DNA from: Tolypeutes matacus
Taxonomy: Eukaryota > Chordata > Mammalia > Cingulata > Chlamyphoridae
Length of the DNA stretch: 64,000 nucleotides
Direction of reading: 5' to 3'
Assembly: GCA_026826555.1 (NCBI GenBank)
Contig: JAKSZT010053881.1
Span: forward strand, 4,818,203-4,882,202
The notes under the pieces are model-generated. The model worked only from the letters and a program-made list of their open reading frames with translations, ran no database searches and was not told the origin of the DNA. The translations under genes were made by a program, and so were the position numbers. Below are positions 36,296 to 47,199 of this stretch, piece after piece. The first letter of the stretch is position 1. Each line of letters begins with the position of its first letter.

Positions 36296-36845
36296 ATGAA
36301 ATGGAAGAATTTCGCTAATGTTCTGATGATGTGACAACAGCCATCACTTTTAATTTTTATTTTTTTGTTTGTTTGCAAAGACTGCATGTGTATGGCTGTT
36401 TATTTCCTTTTTGGTACATATCTGCAACTTGGGTGGCTGTCACCAGGTGAAAAAAGAGCCCTAGGCTATGGCCTTCTGTGTAGACTATCTGAATTTGGTA
36501 CACACTTCCACTCCATGTGCATGTATATGCCTTTTTTTTTTTGCTAATTTAATACTCACTAAATTTAAACATAGATATATATAATGTGCTACTTAATACT
36601 TAGGTGCAAGTAAATACAATCATCAATTGTTAACAATCCTGGTTGAATCCAACCTTGGACCTCCACCCAAATAGAAAATAATATTACCATAACTTTAAAG
36701 TTAATCTTGGAGCGAAAAGGCTACTGGAATATATAGACAACTATTGAGTCTAGTATTGGGGGGTCTTTTGCTAAAGGTATTTAATATCTCTGTGGAATTC
36801 TACTGATTTCTGTTTATAACTCATCCCAAAATAATATATGATATT
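36296..36845. other. Unique sequence, no feature seen
   Basis: AT-rich with a short T-run near 36532. No repeat or coding feature recognised. Confidence 0.35.
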
Positions 36846-37279
36846 TGTATTAGTCAGGGTTCTCTAGGGAAATAGAACTGACAGGAGGTATCTGTAAATA
36901 GTATGAGATTTTATAAAATTGTCTCATGCGACCATGGGGATGCACAAGTCCAAATTCCATAGGGCAGGCTGCAAGCCAGGGACTCAGATGAAGGTCCTCA
37001 TTGAATTCCCCAGGAGACACTGGCTATCTGAAGTAGAGATGGGAATTCTCTCTCTGAATGCTGATATCACTTCTCCTTTTAAGGCCTTCAACTACATCAC
37101 CCATTGCTGATGGTAATCTCCTCAGTTGATTGTAGATGTAATCAGCCATCTATGCAATCAACTCACTGATGATTAAAAGTCCATGAAGTGCCCTTGTATT
37201 ACAATTAGCCCAGTGCTTGCTTCACCAACAACTGGGCATCTTTACCTGGACGAGTTGACACATGAGCCTAACCATCACA
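36846..37279 (-). mobile_element. ERVL-MaLR-type LTR, solo
   Basis: Begins 'tgtattagtcagggttctct' and ends 'cctaaccatcaca', the reverse complement of a known MaLR-type LTR ('...gttgacacataaaattaaccatcaca' reversed at the LTR start). Internal 'gacgagttgacacatgagcc' is diagnostic. No interior follows, so it is solo. Target duplication not evident. Confidence 0.75.
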
Positions 37280-37399
37280 TTCCTTTGACAGAACTACCAA
37301 CTACCAAACAGCTCTCTTGCTAGGTTCCCAGCCCTACTTTCTTATTTTGAGAAAGGGAAAAATTGTTTTGGAAAAAAAAAAAAAGTGTATATAAAAAGA

Positions 37400-37575
37400 G
37401 GTTTAGTCCTTACAACGAACAGATTCGGTTATTATTTCCATTTTATAGTTGAGGGGTCTAAGGTACAGAAAGGTAAATAATTTGTTCAAGATCACACAAC
37501 CAATAAGTAGCAGAATTGGGGGCTGAGCCCAGACATTAGGGATCAAGAGTACAATCTCTTATATAAGCCTGTTTG
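37400..37575 (-). repeat. MIR SINE fragment
   Basis: Reverse MIR: 'ggttattatttccattttat', 'ggtacagaaaggtaaataat', 'caagatcacacaaccaataa', 'gtagcagaattgggggctga'. Confidence 0.8.
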
Positions 37576-37656
37576 CTCTCTAAAAGGAACGGTCCTATAA
37601 TGTCCCACCTGGACTGTGGAGGAACAATCCAATTCTTTGCCAATCTTTATGGTTTC

Positions 37657-38240
37657 TGTATAAGTCAGCCAAAGGGGTACTGATGCAAAGTACCAGAAAT
37701 CTGTTGGCTTTTATAAAGGGTATTTATTTGGGGTAGAAGCTTACAGTTACAAGGCTGTGGAAAGTCCAACTCAAGGTACCATAAGAGGTACTTTCTCACC
37801 AAAGTCAGCTGCCATGTGTTGAAGCAAGATGGCGGATGACCTCTGCCTGGTCTCTCAGGGCTTCCTATATCAATCTCTGGCATAGGGATTGTTTCTTTCT
37901 GGACCTTTTGAGATGGTCAGCTACTCTGGTCTCTTTAGTTGCAAACTATGGCTCATCTTTCCCCAAGGCCCCAGGATCAAATGTGACAGAGCACTCTCTC
38001 TTTTCTCATGTGTCTTCTTGAGTGAGTGTCCATTTATATCAGTCCACCAAGGGGGTGGGAACTCAATCTGAGTCATGCCCTTCTGACGTGGTCTAATCAA
38101 AGCCCTAACTTAACAGGTAATTTAATCAAGACATGGCACTGAATCTAATGCATTCAAAGGGTGTCACACTCAGAGGAATAGATTAGTTTACAAAGATAAT
38201 CTTTCTCTTTTTGAGATTCATAAATAATCTCAAACTGCCA
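37657..38240 (-). mobile_element. MaLR-like LTR, solo
   Basis: Starts TGTATAAG and ends ACTGCCA. It shares the family order with 26641-27226: 'ctttctcaccaaag', an 'aagatggcggatgacctctg' block, 'cctggtctctcagggcttcc', and the end 'tttttgagattcataaataa'. About 584 bp, the same length as the intact LTR at 26641. No interior is attached. A 72-codon minus-strand frame inside is incidental. Confidence 0.75.
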
Positions 38241-39956
38241 AGTCTCCTAGCTCAAACCTTGAACTTTCTTCTAATTCAGAGAGCAAACTTATACTCTATT
38301 TAATAAATTATACACGATATTGGAGATTCTTAATATATATTTTGTTATACATGTAGACAAAATATCATGGGGTTTCAAAATATGTATATAAATTTATCCA
38401 AGGATATCTTATATTACCACTAAATTTTGAGTATGTATCTGGTTGTGGTTTTTTTAACTTATTTTTGAAAGTTGCAATCAATTAATCATGCTGCATTAAA
38501 AAACAAAATGATAATACATGAACAACAAATTCTGAAAATTCACCGTAAACAAAAAGAGGACAGAATTATAATCAAATTAAATACATTAAAATTTCAATGT
38601 AAAAAGTGAATAAGAAAATGCATAATTATTGTGCTATGGGATTAAGGTATAAAAACCAAATAGCACATTATAATTACTATACTAGTTACTATCCTTATAC
38701 AACCAAATCATGCTTTTATAATTTTTCTTCTTATTTTGTTTGTTCCTAGATTCCACAAGCATCATCATTATCATATTTTTCTAACATATATAATTAGACC
38801 CTTTTTGCATACTCACATTAACATGCATATTAGAAGACAATGTTCTGAAGTCGACAAACTAACATCTAGGATTGCTCTACATCCTATATATATAGACATT
38901 CCTCTTACTGTCCCGCACTGTAGGCTGCCTAGAGCCAAATAGGGAGTTGCTTTCTGCCCTGTATACAAAAGTCATTCCTAGAAGACCCTGTGTCCAAAAG
39001 CTTCGGGCTATGTGGATTCTGGGTCATCCATATATGGAGATGCCAGCTTTCGCCAAAGCCATCATCAACCCCATGATATTTCAGTTACCTATGTGAATGA
39101 TATTTCAGTTACTTGTGTGAGTGAGAATTGAGCCATTTAATGTTGAATGATAGAAGTGTGATGGAGTGGGCACCGTGAGAATGAGCACCTCAGAGACTTG
39201 GAGAAAGTGGAGGTCAGCCTTGTACGGAAGGTAGCAATGGGGAGGAGAGGAAAGCTGAAAGCTATGAGAGGGAAAAGAAGAGAGGGTTGGGAAAAGCACT
39301 GGTTGGCATCAAGTCCTGAAAGGAGGAAGAATAGGGAGGACTGAGAAGAGTGTGGGTGTGAGTGTGTGTTCTGTGCAGGGAGTGTAGACTCCAAGTCCCT
39401 GGTCTCTGGAGCAATAAGCTAAAGATTCCACTACTATAGAACAGGTTCTCTTCTAGTATTCCAGAAATCTTTCAATGAATTGTTTTATGGGTAGGGTGAT
39501 GGAAAATCTGGGATATTTTTAGATGGGGTTATTGCTTTTAGAGTCTCTCTACAACCCAAAGTGGCAGACTTCTCCTCTTTCTCAGGTAGCCTACATTACT
39601 TATAAATCTTAGCTTCCAGAGGGAACCTCAAATAATTTTCAGAACCTTAAAAACTCTCCTTGCTTTAACTCCAAAGCACATACAAAATGGCTCCCATATT
39701 TGCTGACCATGAGATACTTCCTTCCACAATTAGAGAAAAGGCTTAAAATGCCATTGCCCCTGGGAGTGATACTATATGAACTTAAATTCTCTCTAAATGT
39801 TTGAGCCTTTCTCGAGCTCAAATTTCAGTAAGGATGAGTATAGGGGAGAAAATTCAGGAAAATTGAGACTCTGTAATGAGTGTAAGAAAGTACCTGAAAA
39901 AGTATGCTGGATTTGTTAAAGAAAACTTAACTAGTCTACTCTTCTACATCAGACTT
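38241..39956. other. Unique sequence, AT-rich then purine-rich
   Basis: 38240-38720 is very AT-rich and unclassified. 39150-39370 is purine-rich on the plus strand (GA/GGA stretches), giving Ser/Pro/Leu-rich minus-strand frames of 64-85 codons that are composition artefacts. Confidence 0.35.
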
Positions 39957-40951
39957 CTTTTTTTAAAATAAAATTTTATTGAAGTGTATCATTCATATAT
40001 AAACCTACATAAACAATAGATGTACAGTAAAAGTTGTAAACTTACAAAACAAACATGCATAACATCATACAGGGCTCCCATACATCTCCCCACCACCTAC
40101 ATCTTGCATTGTTGTAAAACATTTGTTAGAAACTATGAAATAGCATCGTCAAAACATTACTACTCACTATAGCCTATATATCTTATATTTGATGTATGTT
40201 CTCCCAATCCATTCGATTATTAACACCCTGTATTTTTATTATACATTTGTTATATGGTTCATGAAAGAATGTTCTCATATTTGTCTTGTTAACTACAGTC
40301 CATCTTCTATCACTGGATTCCCTGTGTTATACAGCCCCATGTTTTGTCCACTTAGTGGCTCTCATTTTCATCACAGAGTTGTTCTATCATCACCTCAGTC
40401 AATTTAGAACGTTTTCATTACTCCAAAAGGAAAAATCCCATACCCCCTTATACTTCCCTGTGGTTGTCTCTCAGTATTCATATATCTTCTTTACTAAGGC
40501 TGCAAAAATATTACAATATTACTGTTAATGATCATCCATAAGTTCCATTAGTTGTAATTTTCCTGTGTATCACTGTATTCTTAACACTTCGTAAAAGAAC
40601 ATTCTTATATTTATACTATTAACCACAATCTTTATCCACCACCAAAATCACTGTTATATGTACCCCAGATTATTTTCTAGTTTCTTTTCAATTGATATTT
40701 ATGTCCACAGACTACCCTTTACAGCCACAATCTCATTTACAAATCAGCAATGTTAGTTACACTCACTATAATGTGTTACCATCAACTGTATTCATTTCCA
40801 CACTTTTACAGGAAACCTTATAAACATTCTACATACATTGAACATCAGCTTCTGTTCTCAAACCACCTTCTATTTCCTAGTAATCTATACTCTAGAGTTT
40901 ACCTCTGTGAGTTTACTCATCATATTTCCTTCATATTACTGAGACCATGGC
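39957..40951 (-). mobile_element. 5'-truncated L1 with target duplication
   Basis: Begins on the plus strand with a T-rich stretch ('tttttttaaaataaaatttt', the reversed A tail) and runs 1 kb through L1 3' untranslated sequence of a type I associate with xenarthran L1s ('acagggctcccatacatctc'). Flanking 'tcagact' occurs at 39949-39955 and 40952-40958, and the match extends imperfectly into the following 'ttcttt'/'actttt'. No open ORF2 remains. Plus-strand frames of 72-80 codons here are antisense. Confidence 0.75.
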
Positions 40952-40959
40952 TCAGACTA

Positions 40960-42370
40960 CTTTTTCAGTGAGCCTGGGAAAGACAAGTCACATTCAAGAC
41001 AGCAAAGAACACTGGGTGAGGACTCTAGTTCTCTCATCTTCCATGAGTCTCTGTTCCCTCATTATCAAAGTCAGATGATTTTAGTAGAAGATTCTAAATT
41101 CCCTTCAGGTTTTAACATAACTGCCTATGATTTGTAAACATTTCTTTTCAAGCCAACAGATTTATTTTTCTCAAAAAACATGACATTGGAGACAAATAAA
41201 TAAAAGCTCTGTTCTGATTGAAGATAGATTGTGAATCCCAAAGCTCGGTGTGCTCAGCCTCCTCGAATCCTCAAGGTGACTCCTTAGGGGTCCTAAGGAA
41301 AGGCCCACCCTTAACATTTGTGAGGCCCAGGAGACCACATGTCTAAATATTTAAAACTTATAAATGAAAATAAACAGCCATTAAATAAAACCTTTTCTAT
41401 ATTCTTATTTGGTAAAAAAAAAATACCTTCATAATGACTTAGAAGACCACATTAAAACCTAGAATTCTTGGACTCCACAGAGTATATTATAGAAAGTTCT
41501 GGGAACATCAACAGCAAGCTTCTGTCTCCCTACTGCTGGTATACCAATTCTTTCCATTTCCACATCCATCCTCCACAGTGAGGGGCTCCATATATTCTCC
41601 TGTGGACATACTGGCCCACAAATAGAAACCCTCTCCACATTCTATGCAGACTGGCTGTGTGGTATATCCTTAGGAGGTAAACTTTGAGGAACAGGGCTGT
41701 ACAAGTTCAGAATATACGGGCAGAAAAATCTGGGATCCTGGGTACCAGACTATGGTCTAGAGAGTGGCTTCATAGAACAAAGCCTGTAATCCTGTGAGGA
41801 AGAGAATAGCCACCAAGACAAGGTACCCTAAGGCGTGTTTCAAAGCCTCTCTTGTGCAAATCTGAGGGCAATACTGACTAAAGGATAGAGTTTGAAAGCC
41901 ATCAATGTGAGTCACTGACAATCTCTCCAGAATGTAGTTTGGTAGGACAGTTTGTGGATACCAAAATCAGGTCTTTATAGTCAACCTCATTATCTATCAG
42001 GAGTCCATGTTAGAAAATAGACTTCAGACATCTTACCAAAATCACATTGCTGAGGTAGATGCCTGAGGGTCTTTACCTTCTGATTGTAAAAATAAATAAG
42101 ACACAACATTTTATTTTGCTGGATTTGGTTAATTCCTATAGGCACAGTCCAAACCTGTACTGTCTTCCTTGAGGTAGAAGGGGCATCCCCTGGATTCAGA
42201 TGTTGCTGGTTTTAAGTTAGATGGCCTGGGGCTGGGTCCTAACTTCTCTGATAGCTCGTAACCTTGTCAGCGTCATCAGAATAACAACAACAATTTCTGA
42301 GTGAGTGAAAGGCTTAAGTGAGACAAAGCATAGCAAGTACAGTGTACTGAGCTTGATACAGAATAACAAC
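40960..42370. other. Unique sequence with a MIR-like scrap
   Basis: Nothing confident. 42200-42270 ('agatggcctggggctgggtc' and following text) faintly recalls a MIR. An A-run at 42374-42390 follows. No coding feature. Confidence 0.35.
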
Positions 42371-42474
42371 TTCAAAAAAAAAAAAAAAAATCAACCACCA
42401 TTGCTTATTGTCATTACGTTAGCACTGGAATAAAACTCTTAAGTTTACATCAAAACATTCATTCATTATAACAT

Positions 42475-42690
42475 GGTAACTAAGAGCATGGGCTCTGGAT
42501 TCAGGCAATTTAGGCGTTCTAGTCTTTGCGCCATCATTTACCTCATCTATGATCTTGGGCTAGTTAATTAACCTCTCTGTGCTCCAGGTTTCTCATTTGT
42601 AAATCTGTAGAGTTTTAATGAGGACAAACAACGTGGGCACAGAATCTTGTGCATTGTAAGCACTCAGTATATGTTACTTATCATTATTTT
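42475..42690 (+). repeat. MIR SINE
   Basis: Forward MIR: 'taactaagagcatgggctct', 'gatcttgggctagttaatta', 'acctctctgtgctccaggtt', 'cattgtaagcactcagtata'. Well preserved. Confidence 0.85.
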
Positions 42691-42709
42691 GTCATAACGA
42701 ATACTAACT

Positions 42710-42800
42710 TCTTTAACAGCTGTTTATTAAATACCTACAGTGTGTCATAGACTGTGTTAGGCACAGTCCCTGCCCACACAGCATAAAGACCTGGCTTTTA
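42710..42800 (+). repeat. Ancient 'tttattaaatacctacagtg' repeat fragment
   Basis: Matches the old mammalian 'tttattgagcacctactatgtgccaggcac' text ('gtttattaaatacctacagt', 'gttaggcacagtccctgccc'). Family not assigned. Confidence 0.5.
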
Positions 42801-42878
42801 CATGAGTGTTAACCTCATTTGTGTTTGCCATAACTATTAGATCCTACTATATTGACTTATATTTTAATTTTTTAAAGT

Positions 42879-43435
42879 TTACTTTAATTCTAGCTCTTGA
42901 ATTTGAAAAGTACCACCCATTCTCAAATACAGAGCATAGTCATTAAACAGTAATAACTTGGGTTGGTGTGGAAAACAGTCTTGCAACGGCAGAATTATAC
43001 AATTCTTGAACATTAACTTGGCAACTTGGAGGAAACCACTATTATTCTCATAATTAGAAACAAAATCACAGCTAGGAAGCATACAACTCCATAATGCTTC
43101 TAAGCCATTGAAACTCACCACATTTAATTTATAAAGTAATTTTACTGATGGCTTTTCAAAACTGTCCCACTGGAAGAAATAAAGTTTAAGTAAAAGGATT
43201 ACATGTTCTGGCCACAAAGACCACATTAAGAGTATGAAATTTAATATAATAATAATTGCATAAATTTCTCTGTTACCTATCAATTGCAGGTTATTTCTTT
43301 TAAACATAAACATTATATTTATACAAAGGAAAGCAAGACCAGGAATGACAATTGTCATTTTTATGGAAGCCAGATCTAAGATAATTGCATGTGTACATTC
43401 AAGGATAGAGATTTATAGCTGAAGCACACTTTGTA
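42879..43435 (-). other. Unidentified hydrophobic open reading frame
   Basis: A 159-codon frame (Met at 43358, stop at 42879) stays open about 20 codons further upstream, so the stop-free run is near 185 codons in AT-rich DNA. The first 85 residues hold two or three hydrophobic stretches ('IVIPGLAFLCINIMFMF', 'IYAIIIILNFILLMW', 'HVILLLKLYFF'). I do not recognise the protein. There is no clear initiation context, splice context or homologous neighbour. A chance frame or an old coding remnant are both possible. Confidence 0.2.
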
Positions 43436-43439
43436 GATT

Positions 43440-44325
43440 TCAGTGACAGATACAGGCCTTGAAATACATCTCCAATACAGAAGATCAAAGTCTTTTTTTT
43501 TTTTTTCCAGTTAAAGCTCATGATAGCACGGTAAGAAAATGAGCTGACAACTTACTGAGTTAATCTCTCCCCTTTCACCTCCTGTACAATAGATTTTTCA
43601 CAGTTCCTACCACTTTCATTGTCTCTTATCTCAGACATTCTACCACATCACACCTGGAATTTGTGGTCACTGAGTCAGACCCTTGAGCTTTTTCCCTGTT
43701 GGTAGAAAGTTCAGGCACTGAAATCTCCTTTGCCTACAAGAGTAATAAGTACTGTTAACAGGGAAGATTAATCTAACCAAGCCCAGGAGTTCTGTAACCC
43801 CTGGAAAATTTGGTCTTATCCCTGGAGTTGCCTCTGGTCTGTAAGTGTTAAACTTACAACAACCTAGGGAAACATAACAACTGCAACTCACCCAAACTCA
43901 GACCTCGTCAGGTGTAGAGTGTCAAATTGCTGTAAGCTCCAGATATTAACAAGCTGACGAGCTGAATCAACACCTAAGCTTGTTTCCCTGAATAAGAGAT
44001 TCATGGAATCTCAGTGTTGCAAAGGACTTTTAATAAAGATGGAGAAAAGTGGATAAAAAAGGATAAAAGAGATACAGATGGCACTGAGAGAAAGGACTAG
44101 ACAGATGCGGAACTTCTAGAAAAATGGTATAGCAAGAAATGAAAATCTAAGTTGTTCAAGTTAAATCTTATCATAATAAAGAAAATCTTCAATCCCCCAA
44201 AGTGTTTCCAAGTCCTAGCAAATGCCTCACTTATGTTAAGGGAGATTTCATATCATAAAAATTGCCTACGACAATGGAATTTATATGACTCTTTGGAGTG
44301 GTACAGAATAAGGACTGTGTGGCAA
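43440..44325. other. Unique sequence
   Basis: Includes a T-run at 43492-43507. No repeat family or gene recognised. Confidence 0.35.
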
Positions 44326-44329
44326 AAAG

Positions 44330-44500
44330 GAAAGATGTCTTTGGGCCAGACAGATCCATGTTCAAATCTTATATCTATTAATTCATAACTTACCGGTCTT
44401 GGCCAAGTAACTTGATCTATCAGTCTCAATTTCCTCATCTGACAAATAGAAATAGTTTATTAAGACCCTAATGTGTAATGGGTGCACTGTACGTGGTAGA
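44330..44500 (+). repeat. MIR SINE fragment
   Basis: 'ccatgttcaaatcttatatc', 'cggtcttggccaagtaactt', 'caatttcctcatctgacaaa' in MIR order. Confidence 0.7.
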
Positions 44501-46400
44501 GGTTATTATAAAAGAATATGACCTTTAGTTAGAAAAATACTGGGCTATAACTATCAGGCAAAAGTTGGTTAAGTAGGCAATAGGTAGAGTGGCCATATAT
44601 CCCAGTTTGCTCAGGAGTTTATAATTGTTCATAATTATGAAAAGTGCCTCTTATCACTCTCAGAAGTTCCAGTTGCATAATAAAAGGTTGTGTGGTTGCT
44701 CTGGTAAGAGATCAAATACTCACTGGTCAGCTAGGGCAGAAAGAGCAGGTATGGGCATCCAAATGCTAGTGAAGGAAGCAGGAGACCCTAGGAAACTGAG
44801 GGGGTCTGATGCTAAGTTCTTAACTTAGGTCAGTCCCCAACTCACTAGAGAGTCAGAATCCATGGAGAAAACATCATGTTTCAATGTTTCTGAAAATAGT
44901 TTTATTGCTGGGCACCTACCAGGTGTCATGCATTGCCCTAAAAATGCCTGTCTTTAAAAATTTCTAATCTACTGCCCAAGAGAGATCATAACAGTTATTT
45001 GATGTAAAGACTGTTAAATTAGAGGTCTTAATAAATGTCTAGGGAAGATTTAACTTTGCCTAGGAACGTTCAGGAAAGCAACACAGAATAGGTGTAGAGC
45101 CAGGCTCTGAAATTTGCATCACTATTTGCCGGGTGGATAAGGGGGAGACCACCTCTTTGGAAAAGTGAAATGCTTGAGGGTAGAGACATAAAGGATGGCA
45201 GGTTTCTCCAGACAATTCTTAGAAGTCAGATCTGAGAACAGAGTAGCTCTGATGAATGGCATATGAGACTGGAAAGGTCACCTGAGACAGGTAAAGAGGG
45301 CCTTGAATGAGCCAGAATAATCATGAGCCAACTAATGATTATAAGTAATCAAATGACTGAAAAAGGATAAAGGCCTCAGAATGCTGTCAAAATCAAACTT
45401 GGCAGAAGAGTTTAGATGATTACTAAGTCTTGGGTTTATTGTTAATACAATTTCCTGAAAATGAATATTAGACAGGGGAAGATGTTACATAGAATGTAGC
45501 ACATTGACAGATATTTGTTCAAGTTTAATTTCATAACCAATGAAAATAAACTAAAAAATTGGTTAGTTATTTTGTTGCTTTCCATATCTCCTCTCTTTCC
45601 CTCTCCATAGAGGGCTGTTGCTCTGAATATGGAAGCACTTTCTTGGCTAACTGTGAAACATAATGTCTCTCTGCCATTGCTGGATGAGCACAATTCTCTC
45701 TAGACTGCTGACCTGTAGAAGGTATGCAGCCAACTTGAACCATGGTATAGACTTGGGAGCGAATAGAGTTAGTAACTTCCTGAATGTTTTGTTGCAGTGT
45801 ATTTACTCATCTCTATCCCTCTGCAGTGTTGGACAAGTTGATTAACAGAATCTCATATACCAAGAGGTACTAATAAATCTTAACATGAGCAATATATCTA
45901 AATAGAGGTATTCATCAAGAGCAGGGTGTGGAAGAAAATACTTGTATGGTCCACTAATCCTTTAATTGATGCATTTATTCAATAAGAATCTACTCTGGGT
46001 TAAGGGATATTCAAGGTGTCATAAGGAATGTAAAGTTAGATGAGCTGTGGTTCCAGCCTTTATGAGGAAAAAGAACTCAAACGCAGGGATACATGGTAGA
46101 AGGTAATGTATAAGAGCATTCTGGGACAATTTGGTAAAATTATGAACATACTAAATACCTGCCCTTCTTCTCCAAGTGCTTAGAAATGCCAAGTAATATA
46201 GTTCATTTTTCTTTTCAAAAATATATAGCTTGGGCTAAACATTCGCTATATTAGAAACCATGCATGTGTCCCCAGACCTCGTTTTCCTCCCTAGGTCTGG
46301 TTTTTAGAATGCTGGTGATAAACTAAGCCTGATTTATTATATGACCATCCTGTGTGGGAAAAGACTGTAACTCTAGGTATCTCTGGTCAACCTTAAGAGA
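44501..46400. other. Mostly unique sequence with old-repeat scraps
   Basis: 44890-44960 and 45960-46060 contain remnants of the old 'tttattgagcacctactatgtgcc' repeat ('gctgggcacctaccaggtgt', 'gcatttattcaataagaatc'). No gene; frames of 60-83 codons lack any signature. Confidence 0.4.
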
Positions 46401-46404
46401 TATA

Positions 46405-46885
46405 GAAGGGGGCTATATCTGGTTGGAGTCCATCTTCCATATGGAGGGACCTGGGTTCGATCCCCGGGACCTCCTGGTAAAAATTTTAAAAATATATAGA
46501 AGGTGCGTGGGCCGCCAGGCCCTGTGCGCGGGTGCACCACCAGTTCCCGCGAGCCACACAGCAAGATGATGACATAATAGGAGAGTGACACAAGGGAGAG
46601 GCAAGATGAGACGCACTGAAAAACCAGCAACTAAGGTGGCGCGGGCAGGATGCCTCTCTCCTACATCAGAGATTCCAAGGATTGAATCCCAGTGAAGACA
46701 GGAGGAGAAGGATGAGAAGAGAGGGCAGAAAATGGACACAGAGTTGCCCAGCGAATGGACACAGAAACAGCAAAAACGGGGGGGGGGGGAAGGGGTGTAA
46801 AAATGGATAAAAGTAAATAAATAAATAAATCCTTTAAAATAAATAAATAAATAAAAAATAAAAAATTAAAAAATAAAAAAAAAAA
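46405..46885 (+). repeat. tRNA-derived DAS-type SINE, most complete copy
   Basis: The head keeps a good box B ('tgggttcgatccccggg'). The body is CpG-rich ('gtgcgtgggccgccagg' type text, 'ccgcgagcc'-like), followed by 'gcaagatgatgacataatag', 'tacatcagagattccaagga' and a long A-rich tail with (AAAT)n. CpG retention suggests it is the youngest SINE in the window. The 6-bp 'atatag' at 46399-46404 and 46887-46892 may be part of the target duplication. The minus-strand 85- and 108-codon frames are shadows. Confidence 0.85.
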
Positions 46886-47199
46886 TATATAGCTAAACTT
46901 GAATGCAAGAAAGGGAAATATCTAGGTACTAGATACATTTAAGAAATCCACAGTAGTCAGTGGAAGCCAAATGACTTATGAAGGGAAAATAAGGATGAGG
47001 TTTTAACATTCACATCATGATAATTGAAATTTCAAATTATGTATAAAGGGAGGTAAAATTGGTATCACAGTATAAAGTTGAGAGTAATTCCGTAAAAGGA
47101 AATTTAATATTTGTATCCTTGAGCAAGGTTGAAGCCCCAAATTAGCTGTCCACTTGGGCCCACAATAGAAATAGTAATTTGAACTTTGGCAAGTGGGAA

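Noticed and set aside
39105..39394. Ser/Pro/Leu-rich minus-strand frames
   Set aside because: Composition artefact of a purine-rich stretch on the plus strand.
46452..46475. Box-B-containing sequence as a possible tRNA gene
   Set aside because: It is the head of a SINE; no full cloverleaf or terminator follows and an A-rich tail ends the element.
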